A DNA stretch of 64,000 nt from Gallalistipes aquisgranensis (GTDB lineage: Bacteria > Bacteroidota > Bacteroidia > Bacteroidales > Rikenellaceae): positions 2,170,001 to 2,234,000 of the forward strand of contig NZ_JADCJY010000001.1 in assembly GCF_014982715.1 (NCBI RefSeq). Reading direction: 5' to 3'. The notes beneath the pieces are model-generated. The model did not search any database. It saw only the letters and a list, made by a program, of their open reading frames with translations, and was not told the origin of the DNA. The stretch's first letter is position 1. Each line of letters begins with the position of its first letter. This document shows, piece after piece, positions 16,689-25,768 of the stretch. The translations under genes were made by a program, and so were the position numbers.

Positions 16689-19121
16689 ATGAAAACCATG
16701 TTCCATATCCTCATTACGCTCCTGCTGACGGTCCCGGCACTGACAGCAGGAGCAACCTCCCCGAAACGCAACATCGACTACGTGGATCCCCTGATGGGGA
16801 TGCACGAGAGCCGCTGGATGCTCTTTCCTGGCCCGACTATGCCTTTCGGCATGGTCAAGCTGAGTCCCGACAACCAGACCGACACCGTCTGGAAGGCCGG
16901 ATACGAATACACGGTTGACAACATCGCGGGATTCAACCACATCCACGACTGGACGATGGCAGGGCTCCTCACCATGCCGGTCACAGGCAGGCTCCACACC
17001 CGGCCCGGCTCGGAAGACTACGTGAGCGAACCGGGATTCCACTCGAAAATCGACCACAGCAAGGAGAAGGCATCAGTGGGATACTACTCCGTCCTGCTGG
17101 AAGACTATGGTATCCGGGCAGAGTTGACTGCCACCACCCGTACCGGATTTCACAGGTACACCTTCCCCGCTTCCGATTCCGCACGGATCATGCTTGCCAC
17201 CCATTTCTTCGCCGAATATCCGTTCGACGTGGACTGGGCCTCGTTCCGCCGGGTCAGCGACCACGAAGTGGTGGGATTTTCCAAACAGAAGACTTTCGAC
17301 AACTACTCTCAGCTCAACAATGAATACACAGTCTACTTCGTAGTGCAGGTCGATAAAAAATTCGACTCCATGGGCACCTGGGAAGGCGACGACATCCGTT
17401 GGAACGAAGAGCAGGTTTACGGCCGCGGCGAGGTAGGCGCCTTCCTCAATTTCAGGACCCGACCGGGCGAAGTGATCCAGATGAAAACCGGCATCTCCTT
17501 CGTCAGTATCGAACAGGCCAGGGAGAATCTCCGCATCGAGAGCGAACCTTTCGGGTGGGATTTCGATGCCGTGGTGGAAAACTGCCGTTCGGCCTGGGAA
17601 AAGATACTGGGCACGATCGGCGTCGAGGGCTCCGAAACGGACAAAAAGAAATTCTACACCAACTTCTACCGCGCCTACGCCGGCCGCTCCATATTCAGCG
17701 ACGCGAACGGCAAATACACGGACATGTGCGAACAGGTGGCCCAACTCCCCGCCGGCGACGTAATCTATTCCAGCGACGCCTTCTGGAACACTTTCTGGAA
17801 CCTGAACCAGCTCTGGTCGCTGGCCACGCCGGAGGTAACGAACTCATGGGTACGTTCCCTGCTCGAATTCAAAAGACGGGGCGGATGGCTGCCCAACGGT
17901 CCGACCGGGCTGGAGTACTGCGACATCATGGTGGCCCACCACGAAATCGCACTGATCAACAGCGCCTATCAGAAAGGCATACGCAACTTCGACGCCGAAG
18001 AGGCCTTTCGGGCCATCCGCGACCAGCAGACAATCCCTCCCGCAGCCCATCCCTGCGGCGGTGTGGTCGGCAATCGCCAGATCGTACCCTACATGAAACT
18101 GGGCTACGTTCCCTTCGGACCGGATTCCCACTACAAATTCATGGGCACCTTCCGGGAAGGACCCGCCTCCAACACGCTCGACTACGCTTTCGACGACTGG
18201 AACGTAGCCATGATGGCCGCAGCGCTCGGCAAGAAAGAGGATTACGATATCTTTCTCCGCCGGGCCTTCAACTACCGCAACATTTTCGACTCCGCAAGCC
18301 GCTACATGGCACCGCGCCTGGCCGACGGCACGTTCGTCGATTTCGGCAGACTGGCCGGAGACCCCGCGTGGGCGACCCATTCCAACTCATGGATGGGCAC
18401 CGGATTCATCGAAGGGAATGCGTGGCAATACACCTGGTACGTTCCCCACGACGTGAACGCCCTGGTCCGGATGCTCGGCCGGGAGGAGTTCGTCCGCCGG
18501 CTGGACGAAGGTTTCCGCAAATCGGAAAAATACGGATTCAACGCCCCCGGCGACATGTTCAAAGACTACCCCATCAACCACGGCAACCAACCCAATATGC
18601 AGGCCGCCTATCTGTTCAACTATGCGGGCAGGCCCTACCTGACCCAGAAATGGGCCCGGGCCATCATGCGCGACTACTACGGCTCGACCCCCATGCACGG
18701 TTGGCTCGGAGACGAAGACCAGGGGCAGATGGGTGCATGGTACGTGATGAGCGCCATGGGACTCTTCCAGATGGACGGGGGAGGATCCACCGAACCCGTC
18801 TACGAAATCGGCTCGCCGGTTTTCCGGAAAGTCGTGATCCGGCTCGATCCGGCCTACTACGGCGGAGGAGAGTTCGTGATCGAGGCGAAGAACGCAAGCG
18901 AAAAGAACATCTATATCCAATCGGCCACCCTCAACGGCCGGCCGTTACACAAACCGTGGTTCTACCACAGGGAACTCACAGAGGGGGGAAAGCTGACCCT
19001 GGTGATGGGCGACAAGCCCAATCTCCGCTGGGGTTCGGGCCCCGATGCGGCCCCGCCGTCGATGAGCACCACATTACGCCAAACCGATTTTCATTCACCC
19101 TCCAAACATAACGACCGATGA
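16689..19121 (+). CDS. GH92 alpha-mannosidase-like enzyme, second copy
   Basis: 810 aa from the ATG at 16689. The N-terminus MKTMFHILITLLLTVPALTAGA is an export signal without a lipobox cysteine, so the enzyme is probably periplasmic, unlike the first GH92. Family motifs: FPGPTMPFGMVKLSPDNQ, IEGNAWQYTWYVPHD (Glu575 as putative acid) and GDEDQGQMGAWYVMSAMG (Asp675 and Asp677 as putative base). As in the other copy, GNEP is replaced by GNQP (Gln634). The stop overlaps the next start as ATGA at 19118-19121, suggesting translational coupling with the phosphatase fusion and thus a shared substrate. Confidence 0.88.
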   Translation: MKTMFHILITLLLTVPALTAGATSPKRNIDYVDPLMGMHESRWMLFPGPTMPFGMVKLSPDNQTDTVWKAGYEYTVDNIAGFNHIHDWTMAGLLTMPVTGRLHTRPGSEDYVSEPGFHSKIDHSKEKASVGYYSVLLEDYGIRAELTATTRTGFHRYTFPASDSARIMLATHFFAEYPFDVDWASFRRVSDHEVVGFSKQKTFDNYSQLNNEYTVYFVVQVDKKFDSMGTWEGDDIRWNEEQVYGRGEVGAFLNFRTRPGEVIQMKTGISFVSIEQARENLRIESEPFGWDFDAVVENCRSAWEKILGTIGVEGSETDKKKFYTNFYRAYAGRSIFSDANGKYTDMCEQVAQLPAGDVIYSSDAFWNTFWNLNQLWSLATPEVTNSWVRSLLEFKRRGGWLPNGPTGLEYCDIMVAHHEIALINSAYQKGIRNFDAEEAFRAIRDQQTIPPAAHPCGGVVGNRQIVPYMKLGYVPFGPDSHYKFMGTFREGPASNTLDYAFDDWNVAMMAAALGKKEDYDIFLRRAFNYRNIFDSASRYMAPRLADGTFVDFGRLAGDPAWATHSNSWMGTGFIEGNAWQYTWYVPHDVNALVRMLGREEFVRRLDEGFRKSEKYGFNAPGDMFKDYPINHGNQPNMQAAYLFNYAGRPYLTQKWARAIMRDYYGSTPMHGWLGDEDQGQMGAWYVMSAMGLFQMDGGGSTEPVYEIGSPVFRKVVIRLDPAYYGGGEFVIEAKNASEKNIYIQSATLNGRPLHKPWFYHRELTEGGKLTLVMGDKPNLRWGSGPDAAPPSMSTTLRQTDFHSPSKHNDR

Positions 19122-20953
19122 AATACCGTCACTGCATACTGTTTCTGCTGTGCGCCCTTACACTTTCGGGTACGGCCCGGACCCGGCCCGAAGTGAATCT
19201 CCATGCCCATTCCCACAACGACTACCTGCGGGCCCTGCCATTCTATCAGGCATACGGACAGCGCTTCGCCTCGATCGAAGCCGACGTAATGCTGGTAGGC
19301 GATCGCTTGCTGGTCGCCCACGACAGACAAGGTCTCGACTCCCTGCGTACGTTCGAGAGACTGTACGCCCGTCCCATAGCCGAACAGATGGAACTCAACG
19401 GCGGCACGCCCTACCCCGGAGGAGGACGCCTGCAACTGCTGATCGACTTGAAAACTCCGGCCGCCACGACCCTTCCGGCCCTGCTGAAGGTTCTTGAGCC
19501 GCTGCGCCACTGTTTCGATCCGTCCGTCAACCCCTCGGCCGTAAAGGTCATTGTCAGCGGCTCCATGCCTTCGCCCGACCAGTTCTCCCGTTACGACCGG
19601 ATGATCTTTTTCGACGGTCTCCCCTCGGTGGACTACACGCCGGAACAACGTGCACGGCTCGGAATGGTAAGTGCCCCCTTCACCCGCTTCTCCACCTGGA
19701 ACGGACTGGGACGAATGACCCACAAGGAGTACGATGCCGTGAAAACCTGGGTCAATTCGATACATGCCACGGGGTTGCCCGTCCGTTTCTGGGCCGCTCC
19801 CGACACCAAGACTGCATGGCAGGCCTTTCTCGGCATGGGAATCGACTTCGTCAACACCGACCGGCCCGAAGCGCTGGCAACCTTTCTGAATGAATACGAC
19901 CGTTCCCGCTTCGACAGGGCGATTCCGTACACCCCCTATCAACCCACCTATGCCTCCGACGGCAGCAAAAAACGTCCCAGAAACATCATCCTGCTCATTG
20001 GCGACGGCATGGGACTGGCCTCCATGTGGGCCGGCCACACCCTCAACGGCGGAACCAGCAACATCTCCCGCATGCGACAGATCGGTCTCTGCAATACCGT
20101 CTCACTGGACAACTACCACACCGACTCCGCCGCCGCGGCCACGGCACTCGCCTCGGGCGAAAAGACCAACAACCGCAGCATCGGAGTGGATGCCGGAGAC
20201 AGAAACCTTGCGAATCTTCCGGAACGACTCTCTCCCCAGGGAATCGCCTGCGGCGTGGTGACTACCGATCTGATCACCGGAGCGACCCCCTCAGGATTCT
20301 ACGCCCACCGGGGTGACCGGGGTGAAGCGGATTCGATCGTATCCGACCTGAAAGGTTCCCCGCTGCGTTTTCTGGTAGGTGGTGCCGACCGCTCGCGGCC
20401 CGAAATCAAACCGCGCTGGGAAAAGATCGCCGGAGAGGCCGGCTACCAGATAGCCGACGGAGTGCAGGCGCTGAAAACGGCCCCTCGGGAGACGCAAGTG
20501 CTCTGCTTCGCCGACAACTACCATAACGACACGATCAGTATGCTGGAAGAGGCGTTCCCCGTGGCGCTGGAACGTCTGGCAAATTCCGGACGAGGGTTCT
20601 TCCTCATGGCCGAAGGTGCGAAGATCGACTCCTACGCCCACGCGAACGACCTCTCCGGAATGTATGCCGAACTCCGTTCGTTCGATCGAACAGTAGGCCA
20701 GGCTCTCGCATGGGCCGACCGGGACGGAGAAACCCTCGTCATCGTGATCGCGGACCACGAAACGGGCGGTATCGCCCTGCTCGACGGCAGCTACCGCACC
20801 CCGTCCGAACTGTTGGTACATTTCGGCACAACCGACCATACGGGAATTCCCGTTCCGGTCTATGCTTACGGACCCTCCTCCACCCTATTCGGCGGCTTCA
20901 CCGACAATACCCAAGTCTCCCGGACAATCCTCGAACTGATGCAGAAAAAATGA
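19118..20953 (+). CDS. Phosphodiesterase-like / alkaline phosphatase fusion protein
   Basis: 611 aa with signal MKYRHCILFLLCALTLSGTA. Residues ~28-265 resemble the PI-PLC/glycerophosphodiester phosphodiesterase TIM barrel: HAHSHNDYLRA, RFASIEADVML and LLVAHDRQG carry the His, Glu-x-Asp and second His, and GIDFVNTDRPEAL closes the domain. Residues ~285-611 form a complete PhoA-type alkaline phosphatase: GDGMG (Asp296), the nucleophile region TDSAAAATALASG (Ser337), AHRGDR, EGAKIDSYAHAND, ADHETGG and the final DHTGIPVPVYAYG. Such an arrangement could cleave a phosphodiester and then remove the exposed monophosphate. It overlaps both neighbours by ATGA. The exact substrate is unknown. Confidence 0.85.
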   Translation: MKYRHCILFLLCALTLSGTARTRPEVNLHAHSHNDYLRALPFYQAYGQRFASIEADVMLVGDRLLVAHDRQGLDSLRTFERLYARPIAEQMELNGGTPYPGGGRLQLLIDLKTPAATTLPALLKVLEPLRHCFDPSVNPSAVKVIVSGSMPSPDQFSRYDRMIFFDGLPSVDYTPEQRARLGMVSAPFTRFSTWNGLGRMTHKEYDAVKTWVNSIHATGLPVRFWAAPDTKTAWQAFLGMGIDFVNTDRPEALATFLNEYDRSRFDRAIPYTPYQPTYASDGSKKRPRNIILLIGDGMGLASMWAGHTLNGGTSNISRMRQIGLCNTVSLDNYHTDSAAAATALASGEKTNNRSIGVDAGDRNLANLPERLSPQGIACGVVTTDLITGATPSGFYAHRGDRGEADSIVSDLKGSPLRFLVGGADRSRPEIKPRWEKIAGEAGYQIADGVQALKTAPRETQVLCFADNYHNDTISMLEEAFPVALERLANSGRGFFLMAEGAKIDSYAHANDLSGMYAELRSFDRTVGQALAWADRDGETLVIVIADHETGGIALLDGSYRTPSELLVHFGTTDHTGIPVPVYAYGPSSTLFGGFTDNTQVSRTILELMQKK

Positions 20954-22317
20954 GACGTACCGGCGTCATAGCACTTCTTGCAGCGGCAACGCTCGCCCTC
21001 TCCTGCGGAGAGAGGAGCTACCGGATCGCTGTCACGATCGACAGTTCCCTTCCGGGCGACACCGTGACGCTGAGCGGATTCGACGGACGGACATTCATCC
21101 CGGTCGATTCGCTCCGTATACCGGCGGAAGTCCCTCGGGTAATTTTCTCCGCCGACAGCCTGTTGCCCGCAGGACTCTACGTAGTCTCTCTCAACCGGGA
21201 AGATCTCTTCGAGATCATCGTATCCGGCCCCGCGGGCCAACGTTTCTCCGCCCGGATAAACCCCGAAAACGGAGACGGAGTCCGGTTCGAAGGATCGGCC
21301 GAGAATTCACAAAACGCCGAATTCCAACGACGGATCGCCGCAATCCGTGACCGCCTCCCGGCAGACGGACCCTCTCCGGAAACGGATGCCGCCCTGACCG
21401 AACTTCAGCAAAATACGGCAGCAGAAACCCGGGGAAGCCTTCTCTCCTCCATGATTCGGGCACAGATGCCGGTTCCCGTCCCCCTTTACCTGACAGGGAA
21501 AGAAGAACGGGAACGTTATCGACGCGAACACATGTGGGACCGGTTCGATTTCTCGGACGAACGGCTGATCCGTACCCCGCTGCTCTACGGTCAACTGCGC
21601 CGATTCGTGCAATCCTTTCCGGAAAGGGACGAGGAGGCACGTACCCGTGCGGTCTGTGCCCTGCTGGAACGGACGACGACCGACGGCGTGTCCGGGGCGA
21701 TGCAGCGTTACATCCCGGCCACACTCTTCTCCCTGTACGACGACCGGGAATCGCCCCTCGCATCCGATTCGATGGTGCTGCTGACGGGAACCTACCTGCT
21801 TGCCAACAGACTCCACGACGGACTGGCCGACAGTCTGCGGATCTGTTTTGCCATGGAGAATGCCCGCAAAAACCGGATAGGCCATACGGCCGCTGATTTC
21901 ACCCTGACCGACGCACAGAACCGCCCCGTATCTCTGCACCGGATCGAAGCCCGGTATACGCTGCTCTACTTCTTCGACCCGGACTGTTCCGTCTGCCAAC
22001 AGGTGACCGAAGCCGTCGAATTCCTGAAACGGAAATACGGTCCCGCAGGCTTGCAGGTGGTATCCGTCTATACGGAATCCGAAACGGACAAATGGCGCAC
22101 CTACCTGTCCTCGGGCCGGCTCAGAAACTGCATCAACCTGCATGCCCCATCCGGAGGAAACGATATCCGGGAACGTTACGACCTGTTCGGTATGCCGATC
22201 CTCTATCTGCTCGACGAACGCAAACGGGTCGTACTGAAAAACATCCCGCCTACCGACCCGGTAACTCCCGTATTCTACCACATGAACCGAATCAATGAAG
22301 AAAAGAAATCCCATTAA
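20950..22317 (+). CDS. Thioredoxin-like (TlpA-type) lipoprotein
   Basis: 455 aa. The start ATG at 20950 overlaps the preceding stop as ATGA. The signal MRRTGVIALLAAATLALSC suggests a lipoprotein. Residues ~20-120 look like the beta-rich DUF4369-type domain often found before Bacteroidota thioredoxin domains. A helical middle follows, and a C-terminal thioredoxin fold (about 325-450) has IGHTAADFTLTDAQNRPVSL and the active site FFDPDCSVCQQV, a CxxC of the form C-S-V-C. Proteins of this layout are periplasmic thiol-disulfide reductases. A role in keeping disulfides of the exported hydrolases of this operon correct is plausible but not shown. Confidence 0.8.
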   Translation: MRRTGVIALLAAATLALSCGERSYRIAVTIDSSLPGDTVTLSGFDGRTFIPVDSLRIPAEVPRVIFSADSLLPAGLYVVSLNREDLFEIIVSGPAGQRFSARINPENGDGVRFEGSAENSQNAEFQRRIAAIRDRLPADGPSPETDAALTELQQNTAAETRGSLLSSMIRAQMPVPVPLYLTGKEERERYRREHMWDRFDFSDERLIRTPLLYGQLRRFVQSFPERDEEARTRAVCALLERTTTDGVSGAMQRYIPATLFSLYDDRESPLASDSMVLLTGTYLLANRLHDGLADSLRICFAMENARKNRIGHTAADFTLTDAQNRPVSLHRIEARYTLLYFFDPDCSVCQQVTEAVEFLKRKYGPAGLQVVSVYTESETDKWRTYLSSGRLRNCINLHAPSGGNDIRERYDLFGMPILYLLDERKRVVLKNIPPTDPVTPVFYHMNRINEEKKSH

Positions 22318-22329
22318 ATTCCATTGCGT

Positions 22330-23367
22330 ATGAAACGCCTTCTATTCCTGCTTTTCCCGGTACTGGCACTCTGTACGACGCCCGCCCGGGCCCAGTGGAG
22401 TCCCCTCGGCTACGACGCCTCGAAAGTGCACTCCCACAATGACTACTCTTCCGCAGCCCCGTTCACCGCAGCCTATGATGCCCGGTGCGGTTCGATCGAG
22501 GCGGACATCGTCCTCTCCGGGAACGAGCTCTACGTCACCCACAACACCGGCGACATCAATGCCTCCCGGACCCTCCGGAAACTTTACCTGGAACCGATCA
22601 TAGAGCGCTACCGGGCCAACGGCGACCGCCCCTACCCGGACCGGGATTACTCTTTCTGCCTGGTGCTCGACATCAAACAGGGAGGTGCCGATGCTGTGGC
22701 CAAAGTGTTCGAACAGATCGGTTCCGACCTGGACGTATTCGACACCTCGACCAATCCCCTTGCCGTGAAGATCATCTTTTCGGGCAGCCGGCCTGCAGCT
22801 TCGACATGGGCGGACTACCCCGCCTATGTCTGGTTCGATCACACCTCGCCCGACCTCTCTTCCCTGAACGCCGCCCAGCGCAGCCACTTGGGCATGATCA
22901 GCCTCCAGTACGGCAACTACCTGACCGTCACAGACCTCAACGAACTGACCGTCATGGAGTACGCCACCCTCAAAAGCCTCGTCACCCGTGCCGACGGCAT
23001 TCCGGTCCGTCTCTGGGAAGCGCCCGACAACGAACGGGCCTGGTACGTCCTGGCCAACAGCGGCATGGGCTATGTCAACACGGACCAGCCGGCCTCGTGC
23101 GCCGATTATTTCGAAAACTACCGCCGTTCCCGCTATCCGGCTCTGGCCCTCGACCGGGAATACGCTCCGGGAGCCGCCGACGTGCCCCTGGTTCTGACCC
23201 GTCCTTATGACGCCCCCGTCTACGAGGCTTTCCGCATCGACGGCACCCCCGAGACCTCCGGTTCGCTCCGCCCCTCGACCCTTTCCCCAGGACGCCACAG
23301 CGTGGAATACCGCATACGCAGCGCATCCGTACTGACCGTAGTCGAAACCTCCGTACAAATCCGATAA
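22330..23367 (+). CDS. PI-PLC/glycerophosphodiester phosphodiesterase-like exported protein
   Basis: 345 aa from the ATG at 22330, with signal peptide MKRLLFLLFPVLALCTTPARAQ. The TIM-barrel phosphodiesterase features match those in the N-terminal half of the fusion protein three genes upstream: KVHSHNDYSSA, GSIEADIVLSGNELYVTHN, LVLDIKQGGA and MGYVNTDQPAS. A C-terminal extension of about 70 residues (from EYAPGAADVPLVLTRP) looks like a small Ig-type beta domain and is not part of the catalytic fold. Family members hydrolyse phosphodiesters of glycerol- or inositol-phosphate type. Two such domains plus a phosphatase in one glycan operon point to a phosphodiester-containing substrate. Confidence 0.8.
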   Translation: MKRLLFLLFPVLALCTTPARAQWSPLGYDASKVHSHNDYSSAAPFTAAYDARCGSIEADIVLSGNELYVTHNTGDINASRTLRKLYLEPIIERYRANGDRPYPDRDYSFCLVLDIKQGGADAVAKVFEQIGSDLDVFDTSTNPLAVKIIFSGSRPAASTWADYPAYVWFDHTSPDLSSLNAAQRSHLGMISLQYGNYLTVTDLNELTVMEYATLKSLVTRADGIPVRLWEAPDNERAWYVLANSGMGYVNTDQPASCADYFENYRRSRYPALALDREYAPGAADVPLVLTRPYDAPVYEAFRIDGTPETSGSLRPSTLSPGRHSVEYRIRSASVLTVVETSVQIR

Positions 23368-23372
23368 CCAAC

Positions 23373-23891
23373 ATGAAAAAGACTCTTTTCCATACCGGCA
23401 TCACCCTTCTCGCAGCCCTGTTGCTGGCCGGCTGCAATGACGATCCCGATTACGGAGCAGAAAGGCGGGCCCGCCACGACCTGTTCCTGAACAACGACGC
23501 GCCCATGCTCATCACGGGCGAAGGCGTGACCGACCTCTCCTCACCGGGAGCCAAAAAGGTCTCGACCGTAACGCAGACAGGTTCCGGCAAAGCGACCGTC
23601 ACCCTTTTCATCGGCACCGAAGATTACGAATATGCCGCCCTGACCACCCCAGAGATGAACACCTCGGAAATCGACGCCTATTTCACCCCAGGGAAAAAAA
23701 CCTCGGTCGCGCTCGAATATCAGAGCCGCCGTTATCCGCTCGGTTTCCGCCACGAACTGGACATCGAGATCGAACAGGTCAAACCTCTCCCCGAACAGGA
23801 CGGCATACGCGGCAAACGGGTCTGGATATCGCTGCTCGAACCCAATTCCTGCAAAACGATCTTCCTGATCGCCGAGGTATTCTATCAATAA
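23373..23891 (+). CDS. Small lipoprotein of unknown function
   Basis: 172 aa with lipoprotein signal MKKTLFHTGITLLAALLLAGC. The mature part begins NDDPDYGAERRARHD and is predicted mostly beta (TVTLFIGTEDYEYAAL, KTSVALEYQSRRYPLGF). No family recognised and no catalytic motif seen. It lies 5 bases after the second phosphodiesterase gene and 7 before the esterase gene, so it belongs to the mannoside operon and may be a surface accessory or binding protein. Confidence 0.7.
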   Translation: MKKTLFHTGITLLAALLLAGCNDDPDYGAERRARHDLFLNNDAPMLITGEGVTDLSSPGAKKVSTVTQTGSGKATVTLFIGTEDYEYAALTTPEMNTSEIDAYFTPGKKTSVALEYQSRRYPLGFRHELDIEIEQVKPLPEQDGIRGKRVWISLLEPNSCKTIFLIAEVFYQ

Positions 23892-23898
23892 CGGCGGA

Positions 23899-25341
23899 AT
23901 GAAAACCATCTCCCTCTGCACGATAGCCCTGTCTCTCTGTCTGACCGCTGCACGGGCTGAAGTGCGGATGCCCGCCATCTTCGGCGACGGCATGGTACTC
24001 CAGCGGGAAGACAGTGCGGCCCTCTGGGGCCGGGCCGAACCCGGAAAGAGCGTGACCGTCTTCACCTCATGGAACGGGAAACGCTACCGCACCCGGACCG
24101 GCTCCGACGGCAGATGGCGCCTCCGGGTCGAAACCGGACCGGCCGGCTGCGGCCACACCGTCACCGTCACCGAAGGAAACACGCTGCGTTTCGACGACGT
24201 GGCCCTGGGCGAGGTGTGGCTCTGCTCCGGACAATCCAACATGGAGATGCCGGTGAAAGGTTTCGTCGGTCAACCGGTAGAAGGGGCAGCGGAGGCCATC
24301 TCCACAAGCACCGACCCCGGCCTGCGGCTCTTCTCCGTCGCCCAGCACTGCAGCCCCTCGCCCTGCGAAGGTCTCGACGGCCGCTGGAGCGAAGCATCCC
24401 CCGCCTCCGTGGCGGAATTCAGTGCGACGGCCTATTTCTTCGGCCGTATGCTCCGCCGGGCGCTGGGCGTTCCCGTCGGCCTCGTCAAATCCTCGTGGAA
24501 CGGCACCTCCATCGAACGCTGGATGAGCCGTGAAAGCCTCGAAACGGCCTTCGCGGGAGAGGTTCCCCTCCCCGACACCACACAGGCCGAACTCTTCCGC
24601 CACGCGGCCAACACGGGACTCTACAACGGCATGATCGCCCCGCTGGCCGGCTACGGCATACGAGGCGTGATCTGGTACCAGGGCGAAAGCAACCGGCACG
24701 ATCCCACGCTCTACGGCCGGCTCTTTCCGGTGCTGGTCGAGACGTGGCGCCGGGCGTGGGACATCGGACCGTTTCCGTTCTATTACGTCCAGATCGCCCC
24801 TTACGAATACCGTGATCCGGGCCACAACTCGGCCCTCTTCCGGGAAGTCCAGACACTCCTGCAGGAACGGGTTCCCGGCACGGCCATGGTAGCCCTGACC
24901 GATCTGGGAGAGGCCGAATGCATCCACCCCTCCCGCAAACGGGAGGTCGGCGAACGGTTGGCCCGCCTCGCCCTGACCCGCGACTACGGACAGCAGGGTT
25001 ACGAATCCGAAGCGCCGCTCTGCCGGAGCCTGGAGATTCGCGGCGACCGGGTCGAACTGCACTTTTCCCATGCCCCGCTGGGGCTCTGTGCGCAGGGCCC
25101 GCTCGAAGGACTCTTCGAAGTGGCGGGTGCCGACCGTGTCTTCCACCCCGCCCATGCCCGGATCAGCGGAAACAAGGTGATCGTCCGCTCCGACCGCGTC
25201 GAACACCCGGAAGCCGTGCGCTACTGTTTCCGGGATTTTTGCACGGGCACGCTGTACAACACGTTCGGCCACCCCGTTCCCTCGTTCCGCACGGACGACT
25301 GGCCGCTGCTGCCCCCACCTCCCGGCCCGGAACGGAAATGA
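23899..25341 (+). CDS. Sialate O-acetylesterase-like SGNH hydrolase
   Basis: 480 aa with signal MKTISLCTIALSLCLTAARA. The first ~95 residues form the beta domain typical of the family (IFGDGMVLQREDSAALWGRA). The SGNH block I is GQSNMEMP with nucleophile Ser113; WYQGESN is the conserved central motif; and DLGEAECIHPSRK supplies the Asp/His end of the triad. Family members remove O-acetyl groups from sialic acids or other glycans in the periplasm. As the last gene of the operon it suggests that the imported glycan carries acetyl esters. It is followed by a strong terminator. Confidence 0.85.
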   Translation: MKTISLCTIALSLCLTAARAEVRMPAIFGDGMVLQREDSAALWGRAEPGKSVTVFTSWNGKRYRTRTGSDGRWRLRVETGPAGCGHTVTVTEGNTLRFDDVALGEVWLCSGQSNMEMPVKGFVGQPVEGAAEAISTSTDPGLRLFSVAQHCSPSPCEGLDGRWSEASPASVAEFSATAYFFGRMLRRALGVPVGLVKSSWNGTSIERWMSRESLETAFAGEVPLPDTTQAELFRHAANTGLYNGMIAPLAGYGIRGVIWYQGESNRHDPTLYGRLFPVLVETWRRAWDIGPFPFYYVQIAPYEYRDPGHNSALFREVQTLLQERVPGTAMVALTDLGEAECIHPSRKREVGERLARLALTRDYGQQGYESEAPLCRSLEIRGDRVELHFSHAPLGLCAQGPLEGLFEVAGADRVFHPAHARISGNKVIVRSDRVEHPEAVRYCFRDFCTGTLYNTFGHPVPSFRTDDWPLLPPPPGPERK

Positions 25342-25398
25342 CCCCACGGGACGACCGCACCGGCCTGCACGGAATCCCGTCTCCCCGATGAAAACCGA

Positions 25399-25428
25399 AG
25401 AGGGTGCCTCCGCCGCACCCTCTCTTTT
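25399..25428 (+). terminator. Terminator of the mannoside operon
   Basis: A 9-bp perfect stem (AGAGGGTGC, 25399-25407, with GCACCCTCT, 25415-25423) around a 7-base loop, followed by CTTTT. The stem core equals that of the terminator at 2682, so the 2.8-25.4 kb locus is bracketed by near-identical terminators. Confidence 0.8.
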
Positions 25429-25610
25429 CATGCCTTCTTCCCGTCCGCCGCACAGACAGCCTCCCTGTCCGTGCTCCCTCTTTTTCCCCGCCGCAGTACC
25501 AGCCGCCCTCCTTCGGACATACCGCCCGCACCCCGCCTTTCCCCCCATCCCATCCCGGCCTCCCTCACGCTTTTCTCCGCCTCCCCAGCCCGGACATCCG
25601 TGGCCCCGCA

Positions 25611-25647
25611 TGTGGAATTTTTCCACACTTCTGTGGAAAGATTCCAC
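25611..25647. promoter_or_regulatory. Two tandem palindromes upstream of the second susC
   Basis: TGTGGAA-TTT-TTCCACA (25611-25627) is a perfect 7-bp-arm palindrome. TGTGGAA-AGA-TTCCACC (25632-25648) repeats it with one mismatch. The centres are 21 bp apart, two helical turns, as expected for a dimeric regulator binding cooperatively. The rest of the 25429-25768 intergenic region is pyrimidine-rich and holds no gene. No clear -7 element was recognised. Confidence 0.6.
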
Positions 25648-25768
25648 CCCGCGCCCCGCACCTCTATTTCCACTATCATATAAAAACCAACACCTTACAC
25701 TCCGCACATTCTCTGGCACCCCCCTTGCTTCCCTTCTCTCACTACTCAAAAAATCCAAACAGATTCTC

